Assembly (NCBI RefSeq): GCF_003955715.1
Contig: NZ_CP034463.1
Coordinates: 8,928,001 to 8,992,000, forward strand
Source of the DNA: Streptomyces aquilus
GTDB lineage: Bacteria; Actinomycetota; Actinomycetes; Streptomycetales; Streptomycetaceae
Direction of reading: 5' to 3'
Length of the DNA: 64,000 nt
Shown here in pieces: positions 16,556 through 24,769 of the stretch. Both the position numbers and the translations under genes were made by a program. The notes under the pieces are model-generated. The model searched no databases, had not been told where the DNA came from, and worked only from the letters and a program-made list of their open reading frames with translations. Numbering within the stretch: position 1 is the first letter of the stretch; every line of letters begins with the position of its first letter.

Positions 16556-16589
16556 AGGAGGGGCGGCCACCGAAGCAGCCGCCCCTCCT
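16556..16589. terminator. hairpin after the FtsX-type permease
   Basis: AGGAGGGGCGGC (16556-16567) pairs perfectly with GCCGCCCCTCCT (16578-16589) across a 10-nt loop, just beyond the permease stop. It separates the ABC exporter operon from the moxR-coxE operon. Confidence 0.7.
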
Positions 16590-16603
16590 CGCCCGCACAC
16601 CGC

Positions 16604-17914
16604 TCACGCCGCCAGCGCCACGGCCTCCGTCGCCGGTGTGCGCAGCACCTTCCGGGCCGTCGCCAGGCCCGTCCCCACCGTCACCGCCGCCGCGACGGAC
16701 ACGACCGCGAGCCAGATGCCGACGACCTGCCCCGGCAGCACCCCGTCGCTGCGGACCATGGTGAACGGGACGATCCCCGCCAGCGCCGCGACCGTGCCGA
16801 AGAAGACCCCCGCGACCGTGAGGACCAGCCCCTCGGCGCCCACCATGCCGAGCACCTGACCGGGCGTCGCACCCGCCAGCCGCTGCTGGCCGAACTCCCG
16901 GCTGCGGTACGTGGTCGCCGCGTACAGCGAGTTGACCAGCATCACGCAGACGAAGACCACGATGATCCCGACGACCGTGAAGTTCAGCGTCTCCAGGTTC
17001 TTCGCGTCCACCGACTTCACCAGCCCGGAGGCCGCGACCTCGTCGCTCTCCACGGCCTGCACGGTGAGCGTGGTCGTGGCCACCGCCGTGAACAGGATCA
17101 GCGACATCAGGATCCCGGCGAGCTCCCCGGCCCGCTCCCGCAGATTGCGCACCGCGAGCCAGCCGCTCGCCCCGGACAGCGCCAGCCGGTCCAGCAGCCC
17201 CTTCAGCAGCCGCGGCGACAGCAGCGCGAAGCCCACCGACAGCAGGATCGCCCCGTACGCGGGCGGCGCCATGAGCGCCTCGTCCGTCGCCTTCATGAGG
17301 AAGGTGCTGCACACCGCCAGGGTGCCGGTCGCCAGTGCGGCGTACGCGAGGACCGTCCGCGCCCCGCCCCGTCGCCGCTGCCCCCGCGTCGCCCGCCGCA
17401 CGGCGAGGAACGCGGCGCCCACCGCCGCGACCAGGGTGATATCGACGCCCGTCAGCAGCGCGATCGGGCCGAACGAGTAGTCCACCGACTCCGCCACCTG
17501 CCCGCTGTCCTGGAACACCTCCAGCAGCGCCCGCCCGCCGAGCATCGCGGGTCCGATCGCCAGCGCCGCGCCCACCAGGGCGACGGCCAGTGCCTCACCG
17601 ACGACCATCCGCTTCAGCTGCGCCGGAGTCGCCCCCGAGCAGCGCAGCAGCTCCAGCTCGGCGGCCCGCTGACGGACGTTCACCGTCAGCGTGGAGGCGA
17701 CGGCGAAGAACACCAGCAGCGAGCCGTAACCGCCCACCACGCTCGCCGCGGTCGTCAGCGTGTTCGAGCTCACCGAGTCGACGCCGCTCCCGGCCGCCGT
17801 GTCGTGCATCGAGTTGAACGTCATGATGATCGCCGCGCCGAGGAAGGCGGACAGCAGCGTCGCGAGGAACCGTCCGGGCCGTCGCCGGATCGACCGCAGG
17901 GCCAGTACGAACAT
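16604..17914 (-). CDS. FtsX-like ABC transporter permease
   Basis: The protein (436 aa) has two FtsX units with membrane spans near residues 17-35, 60-80, 105-130, 150-175, 185-205, 215-235, 265-290, 325-345 and 365-430. FtsX repeats RCSGATPAQLKRMVVGEAL and RLAGATPGQVLGMVGAEGL mark the cytoplasmic coupling loops. It follows the ATPase gene with 3 bp between them. Such MacB/LolCDE-like exporters in streptomycetes usually handle peptides, lipids or antibiotics. Confidence 0.88.
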   Translation of the reverse strand: MFVLALRSIRRRPGRFLATLLSAFLGAAIIMTFNSMHDTAAGSGVDSVSSNTLTTAASVVGGYGSLLVFFAVASTLTVNVRQRAAELELLRCSGATPAQLKRMVVGEALAVALVGAALAIGPAMLGGRALLEVFQDSGQVAESVDYSFGPIALLTGVDITLVAAVGAAFLAVRRATRGQRRRGGARTVLAYAALATGTLAVCSTFLMKATDEALMAPPAYGAILLSVGFALLSPRLLKGLLDRLALSGASGWLAVRNLRERAGELAGILMSLILFTAVATTTLTVQAVESDEVAASGLVKSVDAKNLETLNFTVVGIIVVFVCVMLVNSLYAATTYRSREFGQQRLAGATPGQVLGMVGAEGLVLTVAGVFFGTVAALAGIVPFTMVRSDGVLPGQVVGIWLAVVSVAAAVTVGTGLATARKVLRTPATEAVALAA

Positions 17915-17917
17915 CGC

Positions 17918-18703
17918 TCACACCCCCGCCGTCACGTCGTCGCCCAGGTGCGCGAGACGTTCGGCGACCGCGTCCGCGGTCGGCGCGTGCAGTTGACCGG
18001 CCAGCCGGCCGTCCGCGAGGAACAGCACCGAGTCGGCGTAACTGGCCGCGACCGGGTCGTGCGTCACCATCACCACGGTCCGCCCGTGCACCCGTACCGC
18101 CTCCTGGAGCAGCCGCAGCACCGTGCGCGCACTGCGCGTGTCCAGAGCGCCCGTCGGCTCGTCGGCGAAGATCACCCGGGGTTCGCAGACCAGCGCCCGG
18201 GCGATCGCGACCCGCTGCCGCTGACCGCCGGACAGCTGGTCGGGGCGGTGGCCCAGCCGGTCGCCGAGCCCGACCTGGGTCAGGATCTCCCGGGCCCGCC
18301 CGCGGTCGAAGCGCCGCCCGGCCAGCTTCAGCGGCAGCACCGTGTTCTGCGCGACGGTCAACGTGTCCAACAGGTTGTACTGCTGGAACACGAAGCCGAC
18401 CCGCCCGCGCCGGAACTTCGTCAGCTCCGCCTCCGTGCCGCCGGTCAGCTCGGTGCCGTCCACGACCACGATGCCGTGATCGGGCCGGTCGAGTCCGGCC
18501 GCGCACTGGAGCAGCGTGGACTTCCCCGATCCCGACGGCCCCATCACCGCGGTGAAGGTGCCCCGGGCCAGCCCGAGCGTGACCCCGTCCAGGGCGGTCA
18601 CGGCGCTGTCGTCGCTGCCGTAGGTCTTGCTGACCTTCACCAGCCGCAGCGCCTCGGCGGCGGGTCCCGTGTCGTGCCTGCGTCGCGAGCCTGTGCGAAA
18701 CAT
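17918..18703 (-). CDS. ABC transporter ATP-binding protein (LolD/MacB type)
   Basis: An ATPase of 261 aa: Walker A GPSGSGKST, Q-loop VFQQYNLLDTLTV, signature LSGGQRQRVAIARAL, Walker B VIFADEPTGALD and H-loop VTHDP. The YNLLDTLTVAQN segment is typical of exporters of the LolD type. The ATG at 18703 has GAGAGG at 8-nt spacing and is preferred over one at 18709. It pairs with the FtsX permease. Confidence 0.92.
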   Translation of the reverse strand: MFRTGSRRRHDTGPAAEALRLVKVSKTYGSDDSAVTALDGVTLGLARGTFTAVMGPSGSGKSTLLQCAAGLDRPDHGIVVVDGTELTGGTEAELTKFRRGRVGFVFQQYNLLDTLTVAQNTVLPLKLAGRRFDRGRAREILTQVGLGDRLGHRPDQLSGGQRQRVAIARALVCEPRVIFADEPTGALDTRSARTVLRLLQEAVRVHGRTVVMVTHDPVAASYADSVLFLADGRLAGQLHAPTADAVAERLAHLGDDVTAGV

Positions 18704-18726
18704 CGTCATCACCTCTCGGTCGGACA

Positions 18727-18779
18727 CCCCGTGTGCCCCGCCAACGAAGCTACGGAGACGAAGGCCAGGCCACACGGGG
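18727..18779. promoter_or_regulatory. inverted repeat in the exporter/osmoprotectant divergent promoter
   Basis: CCCCGTGTG (18727-18735) is matched by CACACGGGG (18771-18779), 35 bp apart, just upstream of the LolD-type gene. It could be a regulator site or form looped half-sites. This rests on sequence symmetry alone. Confidence 0.35.
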
Positions 18780-18871
18780 CGCAGAACCCGTATCCGAGGG
18801 TGTACTCAGCACCACCCCGTACGGGTCACCACAACGCGCCGACCCCTGGCCCGGCCCGGTCCAATGGCCCC

Positions 18872-19552
18872 ATGACCGCGCCCCCGGACGACTGCCTCGC
18901 GCGCAACGAGTGGATCTGCGGCGAGTATCTGAGCACCCGCCGCCAGATCCTCATGGACGCCGTCGTCCAGCACCTCCAACTGACCGCGGTCTCGGTGCTC
19001 ATCGGCCTCGTCATCGCCCTGCCGCTCGCCGTCCTGGCGCGCCGCTGGGGCTGGGCGGCCGGACCCGTCCTCGCCGTCACGACGATCCTCTACACGATCC
19101 CGTCCCTGGCGATGTTCTCCCTGCTCCTGCCCGTGTACGGGCTCTCCGCGAGCCTGGTCGTCGCGGGCCTCGTCCTCTACTCGCTCACCCTGCTGGTCCG
19201 GAACATCCTGGCCGGCCTGCGGGCCGTTCCCGAGGAGACCCGGCAGGCCGCGCGGGGCATGGGCTACGGTCCGATCCGCCTCCTGCTCACCGTGGAACTC
19301 CCCCTCGCCCTGCCCGCCGCGATGGCCGGACTCCGCATCGCCATGGTGTCCGCGGTGTCGCTGGTGACGGTCGGCGCGATCGTCGGCCACGGCGGACTCG
19401 GCAACCTCATCTACGCCGGTATGAACACCTACTTCAAGGCCCAGGTCCTGACCGCCTCCGTCCTGTGCGTCGTCATCGCGATCCTCGCCGACGTCCTGCT
19501 CCTCGGCGTGCAGCGCCTGCTCACCCCCTGGACGAGGGCGACGCGCGGATGA
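18872..19552 (+). CDS. osmoprotectant ABC transporter permease (OpuB/OpuC type)
   Basis: An inner-membrane permease of 226 aa with about five to six spans and the binding-protein-dependent transport loop ETRQAARGMGYGPIRLLLTVELPLALPAAMAGLRI (EAA motif). It belongs to the glycine betaine/choline/carnitine permease group. It is the first gene of a three-gene operon; the next gene starts at an ATGA overlap. The matching ATPase gene is absent from the operon. Confidence 0.88.
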   Translation: MTAPPDDCLARNEWICGEYLSTRRQILMDAVVQHLQLTAVSVLIGLVIALPLAVLARRWGWAAGPVLAVTTILYTIPSLAMFSLLLPVYGLSASLVVAGLVLYSLTLLVRNILAGLRAVPEETRQAARGMGYGPIRLLLTVELPLALPAAMAGLRIAMVSAVSLVTVGAIVGHGGLGNLIYAGMNTYFKAQVLTASVLCVVIAILADVLLLGVQRLLTPWTRATRG

Positions 19553-20220
19553 CGACCCTCACCGACGCCTGGGACTGGCTCACCGACTCCGCGCACTGGG
19601 CGGGCGACGACGGCATCTGGCACCGGCTGCTGCAACACCTCGTCCTCACGGTCGTCTGCCTGGTGATCAGCTGTCTGATCGCCCTGCCGATCGCCCTGGT
19701 GCTGGGCCACCTCGGCAAGGGCGGCGCGCTCGCGGTCAACATCTCCAACATCGGCCGCGCGGTCCCCACCTTCGCCGTGCTGGTCCTGCTGCTCCTGACC
19801 CCGATCGGCGACTGGGGAGAAGGCCCCACGGTCGTGGCGCTCGTCCTGTTCGCCCTGCCGCCGCTGCTGACCAACGCGTACGTCGGCATGCGCGAGGTGG
19901 ACCGGAGCGTCGTCCAGGCCGCGCGCGGCATGGGCATGACGGGGCGGCAGACGATGGTCCAGGTGGAACTGCCCCTGGCGCTCCCGATGATCCTCAACGG
20001 GGTCCGGATCGCCGCCGTCCAGCTCGTCGCGACCGCCACGATCGCCGCGTTGGCGGGCGGGGGAGGACTGGGCCGGATCATCACGGCCGGCTTCAACCTC
20101 GCCAGTACGCCGCAGGTGGTGGCCGGCGCGGTGCTGGTCGCCGCGTTCGCGCTGATCGTCGAGGGCGTCTTCGAGATCGCGGAACGGCTCGCGCCGCACT
20201 GGGCGAGGGGCAGCCGATGA
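19549..20220 (+). CDS. osmoprotectant ABC transporter permease, second subunit
   Basis: A 223-residue permease, paralogous to the preceding one. Its EAA loop is SVVQAARGMGMTGRQTMVQVELPLALPMILNGVRI, and spans near 31-55, 68-90, 95-115, 145-170 and 185-210 can be drawn. Both ends overlap neighbouring genes by four bases (ATGA), a sign of stoichiometric translation. Two different permeases plus one binding protein is the OpuB/OpuC plan. Confidence 0.88.
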   Translation: MTTLTDAWDWLTDSAHWAGDDGIWHRLLQHLVLTVVCLVISCLIALPIALVLGHLGKGGALAVNISNIGRAVPTFAVLVLLLLTPIGDWGEGPTVVALVLFALPPLLTNAYVGMREVDRSVVQAARGMGMTGRQTMVQVELPLALPMILNGVRIAAVQLVATATIAALAGGGGLGRIITAGFNLASTPQVVAGAVLVAAFALIVEGVFEIAERLAPHWARGSR

Positions 20221-21152
20221 GGCGGCTGTGGGCAGTACTGGTCGCGCTGCTCCTGGCGGGCTGTTCCACCGGCCCGTCCCTGGAGAACCAGGACGCCGTC
20301 ACCGCCGCACCCGGCGACAGTCACCATCTGACCATCGGCTCCGCCGGGTTCACCGAGAGCGACCTGCTCGCCCAGATGTACGCCCTGCTGCTGGACCAGG
20401 CCGGCTACCGGACGTCCCTGCTGACCGTCGCCAACCGCGAACTGTACGAACCCGCCCTGGAGTCCGGCCAGATCGACGTCGTCCCCGAATACGCGGCCAC
20501 CTTCGCCGACTGGCTCAACGCCAAGACCAACGGCGCCGACGCGGCCCCGGTCGGCTCACCGGACCTCGACGCCACGATGACCGCCCTGCGCCGGCTGGCC
20601 ACGCCCCGCGGTCTGACGGTCCTCGACCCCGGCAGGGCCGTGGACCAGAACGCCTTCGCGGTGAGCGCGGCGTACGCCCGCGAGCACGACCTGAAGACCC
20701 TGAGCGACCTCGGCGCCTCGGGACTGAAGGTGCGGCTGGCCGCGGGCGACGAGTGCGTCCAACGGCCGTACTGCGAACCGGGGTTGAAGAAGACCTACGG
20801 CATCGACATCACCGGCGTCGACCCGAAGGGGGTCGGCACCACGCAGGCCAAGCGGGCCGTGCAGAGCGGCCACGACCAGATGGTGCTGACCACCACGACC
20901 GACGCCACGCTGGGCGACTTCGGGCTGGTGCTGCTGGCCGACGACAAGCATCTCCAGAACGCCGACTACGTGGTGCCGGTCGTCAACCGCGCCCGCGCCG
21001 GCAGCGAGGGCGTCACCAAGGCGCTGGGCGGACTGAACGACGTCCTGACGACGGCCGACCTCGCGTCGATGAACCAACAGGTCGACAGCTGGCGGCGGTT
21101 GGCCCGGGACGTGGCGCGGGCCTATCTGGAGGACAAAGGGCTGCTGAAGTGA
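20217..21152 (+). CDS. osmoprotectant-binding lipoprotein (OpuBC-like)
   Basis: A lipoprotein of 311 aa: signal peptide MRRLWAVLVALLLAGC with lipobox LLAGC (Cys16). The mature domain has the family features GSAGFTESDLLAQMYALLL, QIDVVPEYAATFADWL and MVLTTTTDATLGDFGLVLLADD. It delivers glycine betaine, choline or related solutes to the two permeases. Starts within ATGA at 20217. Confidence 0.88.
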   Translation: MRRLWAVLVALLLAGCSTGPSLENQDAVTAAPGDSHHLTIGSAGFTESDLLAQMYALLLDQAGYRTSLLTVANRELYEPALESGQIDVVPEYAATFADWLNAKTNGADAAPVGSPDLDATMTALRRLATPRGLTVLDPGRAVDQNAFAVSAAYAREHDLKTLSDLGASGLKVRLAAGDECVQRPYCEPGLKKTYGIDITGVDPKGVGTTQAKRAVQSGHDQMVLTTTTDATLGDFGLVLLADDKHLQNADYVVPVVNRARAGSEGVTKALGGLNDVLTTADLASMNQQVDSWRRLARDVARAYLEDKGLLK

Positions 21153-21182
21153 AGTGTCAGTGGGGCGTCGTAGATTGCCGCC

Positions 21183-21752
21183 ATGGGTGTCTATCTGGTG
21201 GATGTCGGCGCGGCGGACTGGCGCGCCGAGTACGAGGGCGGGTACGGCGAGATCGCCTCCGCCCTCGACGAGAAGCTGACCGCGCGAGGCCTGCCGGCGT
21301 ACGAGGTTCCGGCGGCATGGAGGGGGCTGGAGTTCGGGGAGAAGCTCAGCCCCTCCATGGACGGCTTCGTCGAGCTGTGCCGCGCGCATCTGACCCGCGA
21401 CGAGGAGGAGACGCTCTGCGGCTGGTCGGTGCTGGTGCCGGTCCCGCTCGACGAGACGGTCGAACTGCCCGTGGGTTCCGCCTACACCGATATGACCGTG
21501 GTCGCGGGAGCGCCCCAAGTCCTCGCCCTCGCCCAGCGGTTGGCGGCGGCGATCGGGCTGCCGCCGATGCCGCCCGTCTCGCGCGCGAACCTCGACCTGA
21601 CCAACTGGTTCCTCGACGGGCAGGCCGAGGAGACCGCCGCCGCCCGCCCCGGCCCCTGGGCCGAGGACCTGGACGCCGCCTTCTACGTCGCCCTCTACCT
21701 CCGCGCCGCCCAGCACTCCCTGCGCCGCGGCTGCCCGATCGTCTTCAGCTGA
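21183..21752 (+). CDS. hypothetical protein (189 aa)
   Basis: I do not recognise this family. The protein is soluble and acidic, starts MGVYLVDVGAADWRAEYEGGYG and has no membrane span or signal peptide. A central WSVLVPVPLDETVELPVGSAYTDM strand-rich part is followed by a helix with ALAQRLAAAIGLPP. It follows the transporter operon by 30 bp in the same direction. Third-position GC is typical, so it is a real gene. Confidence 0.65.
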   Translation: MGVYLVDVGAADWRAEYEGGYGEIASALDEKLTARGLPAYEVPAAWRGLEFGEKLSPSMDGFVELCRAHLTRDEEETLCGWSVLVPVPLDETVELPVGSAYTDMTVVAGAPQVLALAQRLAAAIGLPPMPPVSRANLDLTNWFLDGQAEETAAARPGPWAEDLDAAFYVALYLRAAQHSLRRGCPIVFS

Positions 21753-21835
21753 CGTGACGGGTCCGTGACGTCGGTGACCGTACTGGTGCGGCGGCGGGCC
21801 TTCCCGACGCCCGCCCGGGCGGGTACACCGAGTCC

Positions 21836-22762
21836 ATGGGGGACAACGGGGGATACCGTCACCCGTGGTGGCGGGGAACGCGTACATCGGTCGTCCGGGC
21901 GGACAGCGAGCTGCGGCCCGAGGGACTCATGGATGTGGTGCCGGTCGGACTGGACCGGGCCTATGTGCAGTTCGGTGATCTCTATCCCGAACAGCAGCTT
22001 CAGCTTCAACTGCTCTACGGCGCCTCGCAGAGCGCCTTCGAGCCGCACACGAGAGTGTCGGCTCGCGTCACCGTGCTGCGGGTGCTCGGCAACGCGCTGA
22101 GCGACCCACGGCTCGGCGACGCCAAGCCCAACGAGCACCTCACCGAGTATCTCGACCAGGAGATCGCCGACCTGCGGGGCCGACTGGCGCAGGACAGCGC
22201 GACGGCCGTCAGCCGGGGCCTGAACATCGGCCTCGGCCTGGGCTCCGCCGCGAGCCTCGTGCTGCTCGCGGTGCCGCTGCTGGGCGGCGTCGGTCTGCTC
22301 GGCGCGCTCGACGTCACCCTCAACTGCACCAATCGCTGGAGCCTGTTGGGTGCCGTGGTGTGCGGTGGGGTCGGCGCGTTCGGCGCGGTGCTCAGTGTGC
22401 TGGTACGGCTGCGGGGCAGCGCGGACCAGTTGGCGCGGCGGCAGACGGACGGCCGGGAGGGCGTGGCCGTCCCGGGGCAGATGGCCCGCAGCATGCGGCA
22501 CGAGGGCCTCTACCGGGTGTTCGTCGGCTGGGTGCTCGCCCTGGCCGTGTACTTCCTGTTCAGCGGCGGAATCGTGCCGATCTTCGAGGTGCCCGCCACG
22601 GCGGCCGACATCTGCCCGGCGCCCGGGAAGCCGGGGTCCCCGGTCAAGGGCACGGACTTCTGGGGCTTCTGGTGTGCCGTCGGTTTCGTGGCGGGCTTCA
22701 ACGAACGGTGGGCGTTCGGCATCCTGGGGCGGGACGCGGCGCGGCGGCAGAGCAAGGGGTAG
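21836..22762 (+). CDS. hypothetical membrane protein (308 aa)
   Basis: Not recognised. A soluble N-terminal region of about 130 residues, including a helix-forming EHLTEYLDQEIADLRGRL, precedes four probable membrane spans at about 131-158, 169-191, 229-250 and 274-290. The loop between spans 3 and 4 has two cysteines (ICPAPG, and FWCAV in span 4) that might form a disulfide. An internal ATG (residue 32) is an alternative start. It may be co-transcribed with the preceding unknown gene. Confidence 0.65.
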   Translation: MGDNGGYRHPWWRGTRTSVVRADSELRPEGLMDVVPVGLDRAYVQFGDLYPEQQLQLQLLYGASQSAFEPHTRVSARVTVLRVLGNALSDPRLGDAKPNEHLTEYLDQEIADLRGRLAQDSATAVSRGLNIGLGLGSAASLVLLAVPLLGGVGLLGALDVTLNCTNRWSLLGAVVCGGVGAFGAVLSVLVRLRGSADQLARRQTDGREGVAVPGQMARSMRHEGLYRVFVGWVLALAVYFLFSGGIVPIFEVPATAADICPAPGKPGSPVKGTDFWGFWCAVGFVAGFNERWAFGILGRDAARRQSKG

Positions 22763-22798
22763 GTCGCAGAGGGCCGTTGGGATCGGGTCGGGCAAGGG

Positions 22799-23224
22799 CT
22801 AGGCGTCGGACGTCCGTTGAGCGTCCAGGTCGTACTCGAACCACACCCGGTGGGTGCCGTCCGCGTCGATCGCCATGCCGCCCGAACCGGTGATCCCGGC
22901 CAGCGCACCCGTGCCGCTGCCCGGGACGATCACGAAGAACTCGCTCTCTCGGTCCGTGCCCAGGGTCGTCGCCGAGTGGGCGAAGTTGAACGCGCCCGCT
23001 CGGCCGCCGAGCGAGCCCTCGAAGGACTCCATCGCGACATACGTACCGACCCCGGTGCCCTGGTCGTACGCGGCGGTGAACAGGGTCGCCGAGCGCCCCG
23101 CGACCTCACCCTCGTACGTCTTCTCCATCGTGGCGACCCCGACCGGCACCGCCGTCTCGATGCCCGGCGCCGGCACCGGGGCCGGTGTGAAGTCCGCGAC
23201 CTTGAACGTTCCCGAAGCTCTCAT
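22799..23224 (-). CDS. DUF3224 domain-containing protein
   Basis: This 141-residue beta-rich protein matches the DUF3224 pattern: N-terminal KVADFTPAP, central KTYEGEVAGRSATLFTAAYD and TYVAMESFEGSLGGRAGAFNFAHSAT, then the conserved GSGTGALAGITGSGGMAIDADGTH. The family is thought to form a barrel related to allene-oxide-cyclase-like folds; function is unknown. It is convergent with the membrane protein gene. Confidence 0.85.
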   Translation of the reverse strand: MRASGTFKVADFTPAPVPAPGIETAVPVGVATMEKTYEGEVAGRSATLFTAAYDQGTGVGTYVAMESFEGSLGGRAGAFNFAHSATTLGTDRESEFFVIVPGSGTGALAGITGSGGMAIDADGTHRVWFEYDLDAQRTSDA

Positions 23225-23315
23225 GTCCCGAGCCTAGGACGGCCCACTGACAACGGCCCTTCGCGACAGCCTCGGGACACCACGGACGACCGCACCGGCC
23301 CGGTACCGGCGTCCC

Positions 23316-24551
23316 TCACGCCGGCACGGGCGGCCTCTCCCGGCCGATCTCCTCGATCAGCAGCTTCGCCGCGACCATCGCCCCGTCGGTGCGCATCCTG
23401 CCCGCCACGGCCTCGGCCCGCTCGCGGGTCTCCGGGGACAGCGCCGTCTCCAACGCGGCCGACAGGGACTCCAGAGTGGGCTTCGGACCGTCGTGCGCCA
23501 CGCCGATGCCCAGTTCGGCCACCTGGGCCGCCCACAGCGGCTGGTCGGCGACCTGCGGCACGATCACCTGCGGAGCGCCCGCCCGCGCCGCCGTCGTGGT
23601 CGTCCCCGCGCCACCGTGATGGACGACGACGGCCACCCGGGGGAAGAGCAGCTGGTGGTTGACGTCACCGACGGCGAAGCAGTCGTCCTGGCCGTCCACC
23701 AGCGCCAGCTCGGCCCAGCCACGCCCCACCAGCACCCGGCGGCCCTGCGCGCGGACCGCCTCGATCGCCACCGGTCCGACATCGCTCGCGGCATGCATGG
23801 CCATGCTGCCGAACCCCACGTACACCGGCGGCGCACCGGCGGCGAGGAACGCCTCCAGGTCGGCCGGCAGCGGCCGGTCGTCCGGCCGGATCCACGCGCC
23901 GGTCGGCACGAGTTCGAGGTCCGTCATCTCCTGCCACGGGCCCAGCGCCGGGTCGGCCGCCAGCCACGGCCGCTCGGTGAGGACGTGGTCGCGGACGTTG
24001 TCCACCGGCGGCATCCCGAGGGCGGCCCGGTGGGTGTTCAGGGCCTCGCCGTACAGCGCGTTCACGCGCTCCGCGTCCAGGCGCCACAGCTCCTTGAGGT
24101 CGGTCACGCCCGGCGGGTTCGGCTTGCCCGGCCGCTTCAGCGGCGCGTACCGCGACGACGGCAGCCCGCACGGATGGAAACAGGCGAGCACGTAGGGGAT
24201 GCCCAGATGCTCGGCCACCGACCGCGCCCCGGCCGGCATCAGGCCGGTCGCCAGCAGCGCGTCACACCCTTCGGCCGCCTTGGCGACCTCCCCGAAATGA
24301 CCGGCGACCAACTCGGCCGCGACCTTGAACGCGAGATCGGGGGACGGCCCCCGCGCCCCCGTCACCAGCGCCCGCACCGACGAGCCGAACGACACCACCT
24401 CCGCCCCGGCACCGGTCAACAGCGCCGCGAGCTCCTCGTCCGGAGGCACACACGCCCGCACCTCCACATCGAGCTCCCGCAGCGCCGCCGTCAGCCCCGC
24501 AAGCGGTTCGACGTCCCCACGCGACCCGTACGACATCAGCAACACACGCAC
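23316..24551 (-). CDS. GT1-family glycosyltransferase (GtfA/UGT-like)
   Basis: This glycosyltransferase of 411 aa has a GT-B fold: N-terminal acceptor domain starting MRVLLMSYGSRGDVEPL, and C-terminal donor domain with PPVYVGFGSM and the nucleotide-sugar motif VVVHHGGAGTTTTAARAGAPQVIVPQVADQ. Related enzymes glycosylate antibiotics, macrolides or sterols. No natural-product genes are adjacent, so it may modify a xenobiotic, as macrolide-inactivating enzymes do; the acceptor is unknown. Confidence 0.88.
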   Translation of the reverse strand: MRVLLMSYGSRGDVEPLAGLTAALRELDVEVRACVPPDEELAALLTGAGAEVVSFGSSVRALVTGARGPSPDLAFKVAAELVAGHFGEVAKAAEGCDALLATGLMPAGARSVAEHLGIPYVLACFHPCGLPSSRYAPLKRPGKPNPPGVTDLKELWRLDAERVNALYGEALNTHRAALGMPPVDNVRDHVLTERPWLAADPALGPWQEMTDLELVPTGAWIRPDDRPLPADLEAFLAAGAPPVYVGFGSMAMHAASDVGPVAIEAVRAQGRRVLVGRGWAELALVDGQDDCFAVGDVNHQLLFPRVAVVVHHGGAGTTTTAARAGAPQVIVPQVADQPLWAAQVAELGIGVAHDGPKPTLESLSAALETALSPETRERAEAVAGRMRTDGAMVAAKLLIEEIGRERPPVPA

Positions 24552-24608
24552 TTCGACACTCCCGTTTCCGCTGGTCCAGGCGGTCAGGCCGGAGATTCTG
24601 CGGCATGA

Positions 24609-24679
24609 GGGGGGCCTTGCGGCAAGCCCCCCAGTGCGCTATAGGTTGATAGTGGCGGGGAGTTGATGAACTCCCTGCC
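24609..24679. terminator. two hairpins between the glycosyltransferase and ATPase genes
   Basis: Hairpin one is GGGGGG-C-CTTG, loop CGG, CAAG-CCCCCC (24609-24632). Hairpin two is GGCGGGGAGTT, loop GATG, AACTCCCTGCC (24654-24679) with one mismatch. On the minus strand they lie after the transporter ATPase stop and before the glycosyltransferase start, so they probably terminate the first and insulate or attenuate the second. Confidence 0.5.
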
Positions 24680-24751
24680 TTTCGTATGTCGGCCTGCTTT
24701 TCGTGTGTCGGCCTGCTTTTCGTGTGTCGGCCTGCCTTGCGTGTGCCGGCC
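24676..24751. repeat. four 19-bp tandem repeats
   Basis: CTTTTCGTGTGTCGGCCTG-type units recur with TCGGCC at 24689, 24708 and 24727 and CCGGCC at 24746, an exact 19-bp period. The array sits between the ATPase stop codon and the hairpins. It is non-coding and its role is unknown. Confidence 0.8.
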
Positions 24752-24769
24752 GGGCCCGTCCGCTTCCGC

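Noticed and set aside
16490..18871. Open frame in front of the first osmoprotectant permease
   Set aside because: It is antisense to the FtsX/ATPase genes; the permease starts at ATG 18872.
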